Source: Aliidongia dinghuensis
GTDB lineage: Bacteria > Pseudomonadota > Alphaproteobacteria > ATCC43930 > CGMCC-115725
Assembly: GCF_014643535.1 (NCBI RefSeq)
Contig: NZ_BMJQ01000006.1
Coordinates: 310,001 to 374,000, forward strand
Length of the DNA: 64,000 bases
Direction of reading: 5' to 3'
The notes under the pieces are model-generated. The model searched no databases and was not told where the DNA came from. It was given only the letters and a program-made list of their open reading frames with translations. The translations under genes were made by a program, and so were the position numbers. Numbering within the stretch: position 1 is the first letter of the stretch; each line of letters starts with the position of its first letter. Positions 20,552-29,270 of the stretch are shown in pieces.

Positions 20552-21481
20552 ATGCGCCTGGTCACCGTTGCGGCTGCCCAGTTGGGGCCGATCCAGAAGA
20601 ACGAGCCGCGCACCGACGTCGTGCGCCGCATGCTGGCGCTCATGGACGAAGCCAAGCGCGCTGAAGCCGATCTCATCGTGTTTCCCGAGCTGGCGCTCAC
20701 CACCTTCTTCCCGCGCTGGTACATGGAGGATCCGGCCGAGATCGACCAATGGTTCGAGCGGGAGATGCCTAGTGCCGCGACGCGCCCGCTGTTCGAGCGC
20801 GCGGCCGAATACGGCATGGGCATGTATCTGGGCTATGCCGAACTGACGCCGGACGGGCGCCACTTCAACAGTTCAGTCCTCGCCGACCGCACCGGCGCCA
20901 TCGTCGGCAAGTACCGCAAGGTCCATCTGCCGGGCCATGCCGAGTTCGACCCCGAGCGCGCGTTCCAGCATCTGGAGAAGCGCTATTTCGAGCCGGGCGA
21001 CCTGGGCTTCCCCGTATGGCGGACCATGGGCGGCATCTTCGGCATGTGCATCTGCAACGACCGCCGCTGGCCGGAGACCTATCGCGTCATGGGCCTGCAG
21101 GGTGTCGAGATGGTGCTTGTTGGCTACAACACGCCGTCGATCAATTCGCAGAAGAGCGCCGAGGGGCCCGAGCAGCGGCTGTTTCACAACCGCCTCTCGG
21201 TGCAGGCCGGCGCCTATCAGAATTCGACCTGGGTCGTCGCCGTCGCCAAGGCCGGCATCGAGGACGGGTTCCCCATGATCGGCGGCAGCCTGATCGTCAA
21301 TCCGGACGGCGAGATCATGGCCGAGGCGAAGACCGAGGGGGACGAGCTTGTCGTCCATGCCTGCGACCTCGACGCGACCACCTTCGGCAAGACGACGATC
21401 TTCGATTTCGCGCGGCACCGCCGCATCGAGCATTACGGCCGGATCTGTGCGCAGACAGGCCCCACGCCGCCCGCGCTGTAA
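20552..21481 (+). CDS. N-carbamoyl-D-amino-acid hydrolase
   Basis: A 309-residue nitrilase-superfamily amidase closely resembling the Agrobacterium D-carbamoylase, with long shared segments such as VFPELALTTFFPRW, QHLEKRYFEPGDLGFPV and CICNDRRWPE. It would hydrolyse N-carbamoyl-D-amino acids to the free D-amino acid, carbon dioxide and ammonia. The triad is visible as Glu46 (FPELA), Lys123 (KYRKVHLPG) and Cys168 (ICNDRR). AAGGAG before the ATG at 20552 fixes the start. No hydantoinase is present in the window, so its substrate may come from another source than hydantoins. It sits 13 bases after the MlrC gene. Confidence 0.88.
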   Translation: MRLVTVAAAQLGPIQKNEPRTDVVRRMLALMDEAKRAEADLIVFPELALTTFFPRWYMEDPAEIDQWFEREMPSAATRPLFERAAEYGMGMYLGYAELTPDGRHFNSSVLADRTGAIVGKYRKVHLPGHAEFDPERAFQHLEKRYFEPGDLGFPVWRTMGGIFGMCICNDRRWPETYRVMGLQGVEMVLVGYNTPSINSQKSAEGPEQRLFHNRLSVQAGAYQNSTWVVAVAKAGIEDGFPMIGGSLIVNPDGEIMAEAKTEGDELVVHACDLDATTFGKTTIFDFARHRRIEHYGRICAQTGPTPPAL

Positions 21482-21505
21482 TCACCTTTTCCCGCGAGGC
21501 CTTCG

Positions 21506-22975
21506 ATGACCGACGAGACGACGCTTCCCTTCGACCTGCTCATCCTGGGCGGCACCGTGATCGACGGCACGCGCGCGCCGCGCTTCAAGGCCGATGTCGG
21601 CATCCGGGCCGGGCGGATCGCGGCCGTCGGCGATCTGACCGGCCAGGCCTCCCGGCGGACGCTCGACGCCGCGGGCAAGATCGTGGCGCCCGGCTTCATC
21701 GATTCCCACACCCATGACGACGGCGCCGTGCTCTCGGCACCCGACATGATCCCCAAGGTTTCGCAGGGCGTCACCACGGTCGTCACCGGCAACTGCGGCA
21801 TCAGCGTCGCCCCGCTGCTGCCTGGCTCGGCGCGGCCGATGCCCCTGACCCTGCTCGCCAACGAAGACGGCACGGCAGCCGAATTCGCGCGCTTCGCCGA
21901 CTATGTGGCGGCGCTGCGCCAAGCGCCAGCGTCGGTCAACGTGGCGCCGATGGTCGGACACACGACGCTCCGGATCAGCGCCGTGGCCGACCTCGACCGG
22001 GCCGCGACGCCGGACGAGATCGCGGCCATGCAGGGCATGCTCCAGGAGGCGCTCGAGGCCGGCGCCGTCGGCATCTCGACCGGCACCTATTATCCGCCGG
22101 CGGCGGCCGCACCGACCGAGGAGGTGATCGAGGTCTGCCGACCGCTCAAGGGCTCGGGGGCCGTCTACGTCACCCACATGCGCAACGAGGCGGAAGGCTG
22201 CATCGAGTCGCTGAACGAGACGTTCGAGATCGGCCGCGCGCTGGACGTCCCGGTCGTGATCTCGCACCACAAGCTGAATCGCGAGGCGAATTTCGGCAAA
22301 TCGAAGCTGACCCTGCCGCTGATCCGCGCGGCGATGGAGTGCCAGTGCGTGGCGCTCGATTGCTACCCGTACAACGCCAGCTCGACCATGCTGCACACGG
22401 AAGCGGAAAAGCTCGAAGGCCGGGTGCGCATCGCGACCAGCAAGCCGCATCCGGAATGCGCCGGCCGGGATCTGGCCGACATCGCGGCCGAATGGGGCGT
22501 CGATCGCGTCGAGGCCGCGCAGCGTCTGCAGCCGGCGAGCGCCATCTATTTCAGCATGGACGAAGGCGACGTGCAGGCCATCCTGGCGTTCGAGGAGACC
22601 ATGATCGGCTCCGACGGCCTGCCGCTCGGCGAGAAGCCGCATCCGCGGCTGTGGGGCACCTTCCCGCGCGTGCTCGGCCACTACAGCCGCGACCTGAAGC
22701 TCTTCCCGCTCGAAACCGCGGTCTGGAAGATGAGTGGCCTGACCGCGAAGAATTTCGGCATCGCCGAACGCGGCACGATTGCCGTCGGCAACCATGCCGA
22801 CATCGTCCTCTTCGACGCGGCCACGGTGCATGACGCGGCGACCTACGACACGCCGTGCGAGCCGGCCCAAGGCATCGAGGCCGTCATCGTCAACGGCGCC
22901 TTGACCTGGTGGCAGGGGGCGCATTGCGGCGCCAAGGCCGGGCAGGTGCTGACGCGGCGCCCGCCCCAGGCGTGA
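21506..22975 (+). CDS. N-acyl-D-amino-acid deacylase (D-aminoacylase)
   Basis: A 489-residue amidohydrolase-superfamily enzyme that removes the acyl group from N-acyl-D-amino acids. The metal-binding residues known from the Alcaligenes enzyme are recognisable: His68 and His70 in DSHTHDDGAV, Cys97 in GNCGIS, a His in VTHMRNEAEG, a His in ISHHKLNREANFG, and the catalytic Asp in GSDGLPLGEKPHPR. It closes the operon that begins with the importer, so acyl- and carbamoyl-D-amino acids could both be unblocked after uptake. The alternative label dihydropyrimidinase is unlikely because the GNCGIS/Cys ligand is specific to this group. Confidence 0.88.
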   Translation: MTDETTLPFDLLILGGTVIDGTRAPRFKADVGIRAGRIAAVGDLTGQASRRTLDAAGKIVAPGFIDSHTHDDGAVLSAPDMIPKVSQGVTTVVTGNCGISVAPLLPGSARPMPLTLLANEDGTAAEFARFADYVAALRQAPASVNVAPMVGHTTLRISAVADLDRAATPDEIAAMQGMLQEALEAGAVGISTGTYYPPAAAAPTEEVIEVCRPLKGSGAVYVTHMRNEAEGCIESLNETFEIGRALDVPVVISHHKLNREANFGKSKLTLPLIRAAMECQCVALDCYPYNASSTMLHTEAEKLEGRVRIATSKPHPECAGRDLADIAAEWGVDRVEAAQRLQPASAIYFSMDEGDVQAILAFEETMIGSDGLPLGEKPHPRLWGTFPRVLGHYSRDLKLFPLETAVWKMSGLTAKNFGIAERGTIAVGNHADIVLFDAATVHDAATYDTPCEPAQGIEAVIVNGALTWWQGAHCGAKAGQVLTRRPPQA

Positions 22976-22982
22976 CGTCCAC

Positions 22983-24170
22983 CTACGCCGCGGATCGCCG
23001 GCCGGCGCCGTAGAGCCAGTCGAGGCTCTGGCAGAACCGCTCGGTATCGAGGTCCCGCATCATCTGGTCGCGCAGCCGGGCGTGCACGCCCGCCGGGTGA
23101 TAGACGTGGCGGCCGAGCTCGCGCGACTGCAGCTGGACGCGGGCCGTGCGCAGCAGGCGCGCCGCAGTGTAGGCGTCGAGCGCCGCGGACGGATCGGCCC
23201 CGCCGTCGGCCAGCCGGTCGGCGAGGCAGACCGCGTCCTCCAGCGCCATGCAGGCGCCTTGCGCGAAATATTGCAGCATCGGGTGCGCGGCATCGCCCAG
23301 GAGCACCGTCCGGCCGTCGACCCAGCGGTCGACCGGGTCCCGATCGCAAATTACCCAGGCCTTCCAGTCGCGGCCGTGGCGGATGATCGCCTGGGCGCGC
23401 GGATGGATGCCCTGGAAGCCGGCCATGACCTCGTCATGGCTCACCGGCTTGCCGGCAACGAGCTCGGTCGCGTCGTTATGGGTCGTGATCGCCAGGTTGA
23501 ACAGCTTCCAACCGGCGAGTGGATAGTGCACGAGATGGCACTTGGCGCCGGCCCAGAGTGTCGCCGCGTTCCAGCGCAGGTCTTCCGGCATCTGGTCGAC
23601 CGGGATGACCGAGCGATAGGTCGTGTGCCCCTCGATCCGGGGCGCGCCGTCGCCGACCATCTGCGCCCGGATCGCCGAGCGCAGCCCGTCGGCGCCGACG
23701 AGGACCCGGCCCGCGATGCGATCGCCCGAGCGCAGCACCGCCGCCGCACCGTCCGCGACCGCTTCGTAGCCGACCACGTCGCAGCCGGTCCGGAGCTCGA
23801 CAGCGGCCTCCCGCTCGCAGGCGGCCACGAGCCCGCTGTGCAGCTCGCCGCGATGCACGACGGCATAGGGGTTGCCAAAGCGCGTGCGGAACGCGCCCAT
23901 GACGTCGATATGGGTGATCTCCTCGCCCGACATCGCATCCATCAGGCGCAGCTTGTCGATGAAGACCGCCTTCGCGCGGGCAATCTTGCCGATCCCGAGA
24001 CGATCGAGGGCGTGGAATGCATTGGGCCCGAGCTGGATGCCGGCGCCGATCTCGGCAAACCGGCCGGCCCGTTCGAGCACCGTGACCGCGAAGCCCTTGT
24101 GTGCGAGCGCCAGTGCCGCGGCCAAGCCGCCTATGCCGCCACCGGCGACGACGATCCGATCTTCAGCCAC
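22983..24170 (-). CDS. FAD-dependent aromatic monooxygenase, likely resorcinol hydroxylase
   Basis: A 395-residue class A flavoprotein monooxygenase. It has the FAD GxGxxG (VAGGGIGGLAAALALA, residue 8 on), the DG motif GADGLRSAIR and the GD motif VLLGDAAHPMLQYFAQGA. Overall it resembles salicylate and 3-hydroxybenzoate 6-hydroxylases (YHPAGVHARLRDQMM near the C-terminus). The neighbours make hydroxylation of resorcinol to hydroxyquinol the best guess, because that is the one missing step between the decarboxylase and the ring-cleaving dioxygenase. The start is a GTG at 24170 with a strong GGAGGAGGGG site; it follows the MarR gene by 23 bases in one operon. Hydroxylation of another phenolic acid cannot be excluded. 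Confidence 0.8.
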   Translation of the reverse strand: MAEDRIVVAGGGIGGLAAALALAHKGFAVTVLERAGRFAEIGAGIQLGPNAFHALDRLGIGKIARAKAVFIDKLRLMDAMSGEEITHIDVMGAFRTRFGNPYAVVHRGELHSGLVAACEREAAVELRTGCDVVGYEAVADGAAAVLRSGDRIAGRVLVGADGLRSAIRAQMVGDGAPRIEGHTTYRSVIPVDQMPEDLRWNAATLWAGAKCHLVHYPLAGWKLFNLAITTHNDATELVAGKPVSHDEVMAGFQGIHPRAQAIIRHGRDWKAWVICDRDPVDRWVDGRTVLLGDAAHPMLQYFAQGACMALEDAVCLADRLADGGADPSAALDAYTAARLLRTARVQLQSRELGRHVYHPAGVHARLRDQMMRDLDTERFCQSLDWLYGAGRRSAA

Positions 24171-24193
24171 GTCCCCTCCTCCATGATCGTTCG

Positions 24194-24742
24194 CTATTCC
24201 CGCTGCTTCTCCGCACCGGGTTCCGGCGCCGCGCTCGTACGCCGGCTCGCCGGGAACTTCTTGCCCGCGGTCTGGATCAGCGTGTCGATCTCGCCGCGGG
24301 CGATCTCCGCCTCCAGCTGATCCAGGTTCTCGTAGAGCTGGATCAGCGTTGCCTTGAGCGACAGCGCCTCAGCGGTCGTCAGGCTGCTGGTCACGACCTC
24401 TTCGTAGTGCGCCGCCACCGGCATGTAGCGGTCGGCCAGCGCCCGCCCCGCCTCGGTCAGCGTCACCTGCAGGCTCCGCTGGTCGTTCTCCGGCCGCTGG
24501 CGCGTGAGCACGCCGCGCTTGTGCATGCCGGCGACGATGCGCGACAGGGTCGAAAGATCGGTCGAGGTGAGCGCCGCAAGCTCGCCGAGCTTCAGCGGCC
24601 GCGCCTCCTCCGCGAGCGCCGCCAGCACCCGGTACATCTGCAGCGACAGGCCGTCGCGCTTGATGACCTGGACGAACAGGTCGCCCATCCGGATGCCGAG
24701 GCGAGCGATCAGGTAGGGGAAGGAATCTGACAATCGATACAT
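24194..24742 (-). CDS. MarR-family transcriptional regulator of the gamma-resorcylate genes
   Basis: A 182-residue winged-helix regulator. The DNA-binding part is seen in LKLGELAALTSTDLSTLSRIV followed by the wing HKRGVLTRQRPENDQRSLQV. C-terminal helices would form the dimer and ligand pocket. It lies back to back with the decarboxylase gene across a 179-base region that contains a perfect palindrome, so it probably represses both directions until an aromatic inducer binds. The equivalent pathway in Rhodococcus RHA1 is also under a MarR-type regulator (TsdR, established knowledge). Confidence 0.85.
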   Translation of the reverse strand: MYRLSDSFPYLIARLGIRMGDLFVQVIKRDGLSLQMYRVLAALAEEARPLKLGELAALTSTDLSTLSRIVAGMHKRGVLTRQRPENDQRSLQVTLTEAGRALADRYMPVAAHYEEVVTSSLTTAEALSLKATLIQLYENLDQLEAEIARGEIDTLIQTAGKKFPASRRTSAAPEPGAEKQRE

Positions 24743-24833
24743 GGGGTTGGTTCCGGCGCTTGGTTCCCGGCGACAGGGGACCGCCCAGGCTTACCATGCA
24801 CCGCTCCGATCGCAACTCTTGCATCAGCATCAC

Positions 24834-24845
24834 TTGCATTTGCAA
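24834..24845. promoter_or_regulatory. Candidate MarR operator
   Basis: TTGCATTTGCAA is a perfect 12-base palindrome (TTGCA-TT-TGCAA) in the region between the divergent MarR and decarboxylase genes. It ends 8 bases before the putative -35 box of the decarboxylase promoter. Two further arms, TTGACA at 24854-24859 and TGTCAA at 24885-24890, form a wide inverted repeat around the promoter. Confidence 0.45.
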
Positions 24846-24853
24846 TATTACCG

Positions 24854-24882
24854 TTGACAAGTTATCCACCGATCGCTCTGAT
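24854..24882 (+). promoter_or_regulatory. Sigma-70-type promoter for the gamma-resorcylate operon
   Basis: A consensus -35 TTGACA (24854-24859) is followed after 17 bases by TCTGAT (24877-24882), a four-of-six match to the -10 box. Transcription would start near 24889, about 33 bases before the ATG of the decarboxylase. Confidence 0.45.
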
Positions 24883-24921
24883 GCTGTCAAGCAGGCAATC
24901 ACGGTGACGAGGAACGAGGCG

Positions 24922-25911
24922 ATGCAGGGCAAGGTGGCGCTCGAGGAGCATTTCGCGCTGACGGAGACGCTTTGGGACAGCGCACGTTTCGCGCCCGAGG
25001 CCGACTGGCCGGAGCTCAAGGCGCGGCTGATCGATATCCAGGACCGGCGGCTCCGCGAGATGGACGCGCACGGCATCGAGATGATGCTGCTGTCGCTGAA
25101 CGCACCCGCCGTGCAGGCCGTGCCGGTGCTGCGCGACGCGATCGAGCTCGCCCGGCGCGCCAATGATTTCCTGGCCGAGCAGGTCCAGCGCCGGCCCGAT
25201 CGGTTCCAGGGCCTGGCGGCCCTGCCGATGCAGGACCCGGACGCGGCGACGCACGAGCTCGTCCGGGCCGTGACCGAGCTGGGATTCCGCGGCGCGCTCG
25301 TCAACGGCTTCAGCGAGGCGCATGGGCTACCCCGGGCGATCTACTACGACACGAAGCCGTTCTGGCCGTTCTGGGCGGAGCTCGAACGGCTGGGCGTGCC
25401 GTTCTACCTGCACCCGCGCAATCCCCGGCCGGAGGACGCGCCGATCTATGACGGCCATCCCTGGCTCCTGGGCCCGACCTGGGCGTTCGGCCAGGAGACG
25501 GCGGTCCATGCGCTCCGCCTCATGGGCTCCGGCCTGTTCGACGCGCATCCGGCGATCCAGGTCGTCATCGGCCACCTGGGCGAGGGCCTGCCCTACTCGC
25601 TCTGGCGCATCGACAACCGCAACAAATGGATGAGCGAGCAGAACCGCTATCCGGCCAAGCGGAAGATCGCCGACTATTTCCGCGAGAATTTCTACATCAC
25701 GACGTCCGGCAACTTCCGGACCCAGACGCTGATCGACGCGATGCTGGAGGTCGGCGCCGACCGCATCCTGTTCTCCGCCGACTGGCCGTTCGAGAACATC
25801 GATCACGCGGCCCAATGGTTCGACACGGTCGCGATCGCCGAGGCCGACCGGCTCAAGATCGGGCGCACGAACGCCTGGTCGCTCTTCAAGCTCGACACGC
25901 CTGCCCGATAA
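24922..25911 (+). CDS. Gamma-resorcylate (2,6-dihydroxybenzoate) decarboxylase
   Basis: A 329-residue zinc-dependent, cofactor-free decarboxylase of the amidohydrolase superfamily that converts gamma-resorcylate to resorcinol reversibly. It is strikingly close to the Rhizobium enzyme: MQGKVALEEHF at the start, SLNAPAVQA, YDGHPWLLGPTWAF and ITTSGNFRTQTLIDA are nearly the same. The metal and catalytic residues fall at the same numbers as in that enzyme: Glu8, His10, His164 (FYLHPRN), His218 (IGHLGEG) and Asp287 (FSADWPFEN). GAGG precedes the ATG at 24922; the open frame upstream runs through the promoter. It is the first gene of the plus-strand catabolic operon. Confidence 0.92.
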   Translation: MQGKVALEEHFALTETLWDSARFAPEADWPELKARLIDIQDRRLREMDAHGIEMMLLSLNAPAVQAVPVLRDAIELARRANDFLAEQVQRRPDRFQGLAALPMQDPDAATHELVRAVTELGFRGALVNGFSEAHGLPRAIYYDTKPFWPFWAELERLGVPFYLHPRNPRPEDAPIYDGHPWLLGPTWAFGQETAVHALRLMGSGLFDAHPAIQVVIGHLGEGLPYSLWRIDNRNKWMSEQNRYPAKRKIADYFRENFYITTSGNFRTQTLIDAMLEVGADRILFSADWPFENIDHAAQWFDTVAIAEADRLKIGRTNAWSLFKLDTPAR

Positions 25912-25954
25912 GCCCGCGGCCAAGCGGCAGAGAGGCACAACCCGGGAGGAAACC

Positions 25955-27313
25955 ATGGCGATCACCCCCGAGATCGACGTGCATGAGGAACTGGCGACGG
26001 CCGACCTCGGCCCGTTCCACAAGACGTTGGGCATGCTCATCACGCTGGTGACACTGTTCGACGGCTACGACACGTTCAATCCGGCCTATGTCATCCATTA
26101 CGTGATGAAGCCGTGGGGCCTGGCACCGGGCCAGGCCGGCCTGCTCGTCAGCTTCGGGCTCATCGGCTTCCTGGTCGGCGCCGTCGGCCAGGGCATGATC
26201 GCTGACCGGATCGGCCGGCGGGTGACGCTCATCGGCGGCCTGTGGATCGTGAACCTCTTCACGCTCGCGACGGCCTTGTTCGCCGATAGCTTCTGGAGCT
26301 ACTGCGGGCTGCGCTTCCTGACCGGCCTGGGCCTGGGCGTGCTGCTGCCGCTCGGCGCCACCTACATCAACGAGTTGGCGCCGCGCCGGATCAGCAACCG
26401 CTTCTCGCTCTGGGGCGTGACACTCGGCTGGTCGCTGGGCGGCATGCTGGCCGGGCTCGCCGGCGTGTTCCTGACGCCCGTCTACGGCTGGCCGGCGCTC
26501 TATTACGTCGGTGCGCTCTCCCTGCCGCTCACCCTGGTGATCCAGCGCGTGCTGCCGGAAAGCCCGCGCTTCCTCGCCCAGCGCGGTCGGTCGGGCGAGC
26601 TTTCGGCCTTGCTGGGCCGGCTCCGGCCCGAACGACGGGCGCTCTACGCGGATGCCGTCTTCGTCTCCCATGAGGCGGCGGCAAAGGGCAATCCGGTCGC
26701 CGTCCTGCTGAGCGCCCGCTACCGGCGGCCGTCGGTCACCATCTGGCTCACCGCCTTCATGAGCTTGTTCGCCATCTTCGGCCTGACCGGCTGGATCCCG
26801 ACCGTGATGATGCAGCGCGGCGAGAGTTTCGCGGCGTCGTTTGGCTTCGGCGCGCTGATGCAGGCGATGTCGTTCATCGGCGGGCTGACGCTGGCGCGCT
26901 TCGCCGACCGGCCGCAGGCGCGGGCATCGCGCTATCTCGCGGCCTGGTGGGCGGTCGGCGGCCTTGCGGTCGTGACCCTGGTCGTGGCCAGCGGCCATGT
27001 GCTGAACCTGGTCATCGTGGCGCTCGCCGGCTTCTGCATCGTCGGCGCGCAGCACGTCTTCAACAACGTCACGGCCAGTGCCTATGACACCGACGTGCGC
27101 GCGAGCGGCGTCGGCATGATGCTGGGCGTCGGCCGGCTCGGTGCCATCCTGGGGCCGTTCGCGGCCGGCTTGCTGCAGCAGGCGACCGGCGGGCCGGACG
27201 CGGTGTTCTGGGCGATCGGCGGGGCCGCGATCGTGGCGGCGCTGGCGATCGCATCGCTCGGCGCCCACGCGGCCGCTCCCGCGGTCGAGACCGAAGCAGC
27301 GACGGCGGGCTGA
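25955..27313 (+). CDS. MFS transporter, aromatic acid:H+ symporter (AAHS) family
   Basis: A 452-residue inner-membrane permease. The first helix has TLFDGYDTFNPAYVI, the Asp-containing motif typical of AAHS transporters such as PcaK, and the loop between helices 2 and 3 is GMIADRIGRRVTLIGG (MFS motif A). It would import gamma-resorcylate or a related aromatic acid. A GGGAGGAAA site precedes the ATG. It lies between the decarboxylase and maleylacetate reductase genes on the same strand with short gaps, consistent with one operon. Confidence 0.87.
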   Translation: MAITPEIDVHEELATADLGPFHKTLGMLITLVTLFDGYDTFNPAYVIHYVMKPWGLAPGQAGLLVSFGLIGFLVGAVGQGMIADRIGRRVTLIGGLWIVNLFTLATALFADSFWSYCGLRFLTGLGLGVLLPLGATYINELAPRRISNRFSLWGVTLGWSLGGMLAGLAGVFLTPVYGWPALYYVGALSLPLTLVIQRVLPESPRFLAQRGRSGELSALLGRLRPERRALYADAVFVSHEAAAKGNPVAVLLSARYRRPSVTIWLTAFMSLFAIFGLTGWIPTVMMQRGESFAASFGFGALMQAMSFIGGLTLARFADRPQARASRYLAAWWAVGGLAVVTLVVASGHVLNLVIVALAGFCIVGAQHVFNNVTASAYDTDVRASGVGMMLGVGRLGAILGPFAAGLLQQATGGPDAVFWAIGGAAIVAALAIASLGAHAAAPAVETEAATAG

Positions 27314-27315
27314 GG

Positions 27316-28392
27316 ATGGAGCCCTTCACCTATAACGCCAGTGCCGTGCGCATCGTGTTCGGCCACGGCACGCGCACGGCTCTCGCCGACGAGATCGCCC
27401 GGCTCGGCTGCAGCCGCCCGCTGCTCTTGTCGACGCCGCAGCAGGCGGCAGAGGCGGAGCGCCTGGGCGCCGCGCTCGGCCAGCACTTCGCCGGCCTGTT
27501 CGCCGGCGCCGTGATGCACACGCCGGTCGAGGTGAGCGAAGCGGCCGTGGCCCATGCGAAGGCGGTCGATGCCGACTGCCTGGTCGCCGTCGGCGGCGGG
27601 TCGACGATCGGGCTCGGCAAGGCGGTGGCGCTCCGTACCGACCTGCCGCAGATCGTCGTGCCGACGACCTATGCCGGGTCGGAGGCGACCTCGATCCTGG
27701 GGCAGACCGCGGACGGCGCGAAGACGACGCTCAGGAGCCCAAAAGTGCTGCCGGAGGTCATCCTTTACGACGTCGACCTGACCCTGACCCTGCCGCCCGG
27801 ACTGACCGCGGTGTCGGGCATGAACGCGATCGCCCATGCGGTCGAGGCGCTCTATGCCGCCGATCGCAACCCGGTCACATCCATGATGGCGGAGCAGGCC
27901 GTCCGCTCGCTCGCCCGGGCACTGCCCGTTCTCACGGCCGAGCCGCTCGACACGCCCGCGCGTGCGGAGGCGCTCTACGGTGCCTGGCTGAGCGGCACCT
28001 GCCTCAACGCCGTCGGCATGGGGCTGCATCATAAGCTCTGCCACACGCTCGGCGGCACGTTCGACCTGCCGCATGCCGAGACGCACACGATCATCCTGCC
28101 CCATGCCGTGCGCTACAACGCGCCGGCCGCACCGGACGCCATGGCGCGCATTGCCCAAGCGCTCGGCGCGGCGGACGCAGCCGGGGGCCTGTTCGATCTG
28201 GCCCAACGGCTGGGCGCGCCGACCGCACTCGCGGCGTTGGGCCTCGAGGAGAGCGATCTCGACCGCGCCGCGGCTCTTGCGGTCGCCGCACCCTATCCCA
28301 ATCCCCGTCCGCTGAGCGAACCGGCAATTCGGGCCCTGCTCGGCAACGCGTTCCGGGGCATCCGGCCGAGCGAGGACAATTGCCATGCGTGA
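27316..28392 (+). CDS. Maleylacetate reductase
   Basis: A 358-residue member of the iron-type alcohol dehydrogenase fold that reduces maleylacetate to 3-oxoadipate with NAD(P)H. Nucleotide-binding VAVGGGSTIGLGKAVAL (residues 90-106), VPTTYAGSEAT and GMNAIAHAVEALYA, with HHKLCHTLGGTFDLPHAETH later, are characteristic of this group. Its place between the transporter and hydroxyquinol dioxygenase fits the last dedicated pathway step. It starts 2 bases after the transporter stop and overlaps the dioxygenase gene by 8 bases. Confidence 0.9.
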   Translation: MEPFTYNASAVRIVFGHGTRTALADEIARLGCSRPLLLSTPQQAAEAERLGAALGQHFAGLFAGAVMHTPVEVSEAAVAHAKAVDADCLVAVGGGSTIGLGKAVALRTDLPQIVVPTTYAGSEATSILGQTADGAKTTLRSPKVLPEVILYDVDLTLTLPPGLTAVSGMNAIAHAVEALYAADRNPVTSMMAEQAVRSLARALPVLTAEPLDTPARAEALYGAWLSGTCLNAVGMGLHHKLCHTLGGTFDLPHAETHTIILPHAVRYNAPAAPDAMARIAQALGAADAAGGLFDLAQRLGAPTALAALGLEESDLDRAAALAVAAPYPNPRPLSEPAIRALLGNAFRGIRPSEDNCHA

Positions 28393-29239
28393 CTTCGACG
28401 AGACCAACATCACCGCGGCCGTGATCGAGCAATTCGAAGCCGCGACCGATCCGCGCCTCAAGCAGATCATGGCCAGCCTGGTGCGCCACCTGCACGATTT
28501 CGTGCGCGACGTCGAACCGACGTTCGAGGAATGGTCCTTCGCCATCGACTTTCTGACCCGCACCGGCCAGATGTGCACCGACAAGCGCCAGGAATTCATC
28601 CTGCTGTCGGACACGCTCGGCATTTCGATGCTGGTCGACGCGATCAACCATCGCATGCCCGAGGGCGCCACCGAGACGACCGTGCTGGGACCGTTCTATG
28701 TCGAAGGCCCGCCCGAGCTGCCGCTCGGCGCCGACGTCTCGAACGGCATCGCGGACGAGCCGCTCCTGGTCGAGGGCACGGTTTCGTCGAGCGACGGCAC
28801 GCCGCTTGGCGGTGCCATCGTCGACATGTGGCAGTCGGACAGCGACGGCTATTACGACGTGCAGCAACAGGATCTCGACGGTCCGCTGCTGCGCGCCCGG
28901 TTCCGGACCGACGCGGCCGGGCGGTTCTGGTTCCGCTCGATCATGCCGGCCTATTACCCGATCCCGCACGACGGCCCGGTCGGCCAGATGCTGGCGGCGA
29001 CCGAGCGTCATCCGAACCGGCCGGCGCACGTGCATTTCATGATCGCCGCCGACGGCCACGAGACGCTCATCACGCATGTCTTCGCCGCCGACAGCCCCTA
29101 CCTCGATTCCGACGCGGTGTTCGGCGTCAAGAACAGCCTGATCACGGAATTCGCCCGCCGCCCGGCCGGTCTCCCGATCGATCGCGACCATCGTCATCTC
29201 GCCTACGACTTCGGGCTGAAGCGCCTCGACGGCAAATGA
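28385..29239 (+). CDS. Hydroxyquinol 1,2-dioxygenase (intradiol)
   Basis: A 284-residue non-haem Fe(III) dioxygenase that opens hydroxyquinol to maleylacetate. The iron ligands are readable: Tyr157 in DGYYDVQ, Tyr191 in AYYPIPHDGPVG, and His215/His217 in RPAHVHFMI. The N-terminal helical dimerisation domain with GPFYVEGPPELPLG is typical of hydroxyquinol rather than catechol enzymes. It is the ring-cleavage step joining the monooxygenase and the maleylacetate reductase. The start at 28385 overlaps the reductase gene, implying coupled translation. Confidence 0.92.
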   Translation: MRDFDETNITAAVIEQFEAATDPRLKQIMASLVRHLHDFVRDVEPTFEEWSFAIDFLTRTGQMCTDKRQEFILLSDTLGISMLVDAINHRMPEGATETTVLGPFYVEGPPELPLGADVSNGIADEPLLVEGTVSSSDGTPLGGAIVDMWQSDSDGYYDVQQQDLDGPLLRARFRTDAAGRFWFRSIMPAYYPIPHDGPVGQMLAATERHPNRPAHVHFMIAADGHETLITHVFAADSPYLDSDAVFGVKNSLITEFARRPAGLPIDRDHRHLAYDFGLKRLDGK

Positions 29240-29270
29240 GCTGCAAACCATCTCGAACAGGAGCGGTGCA

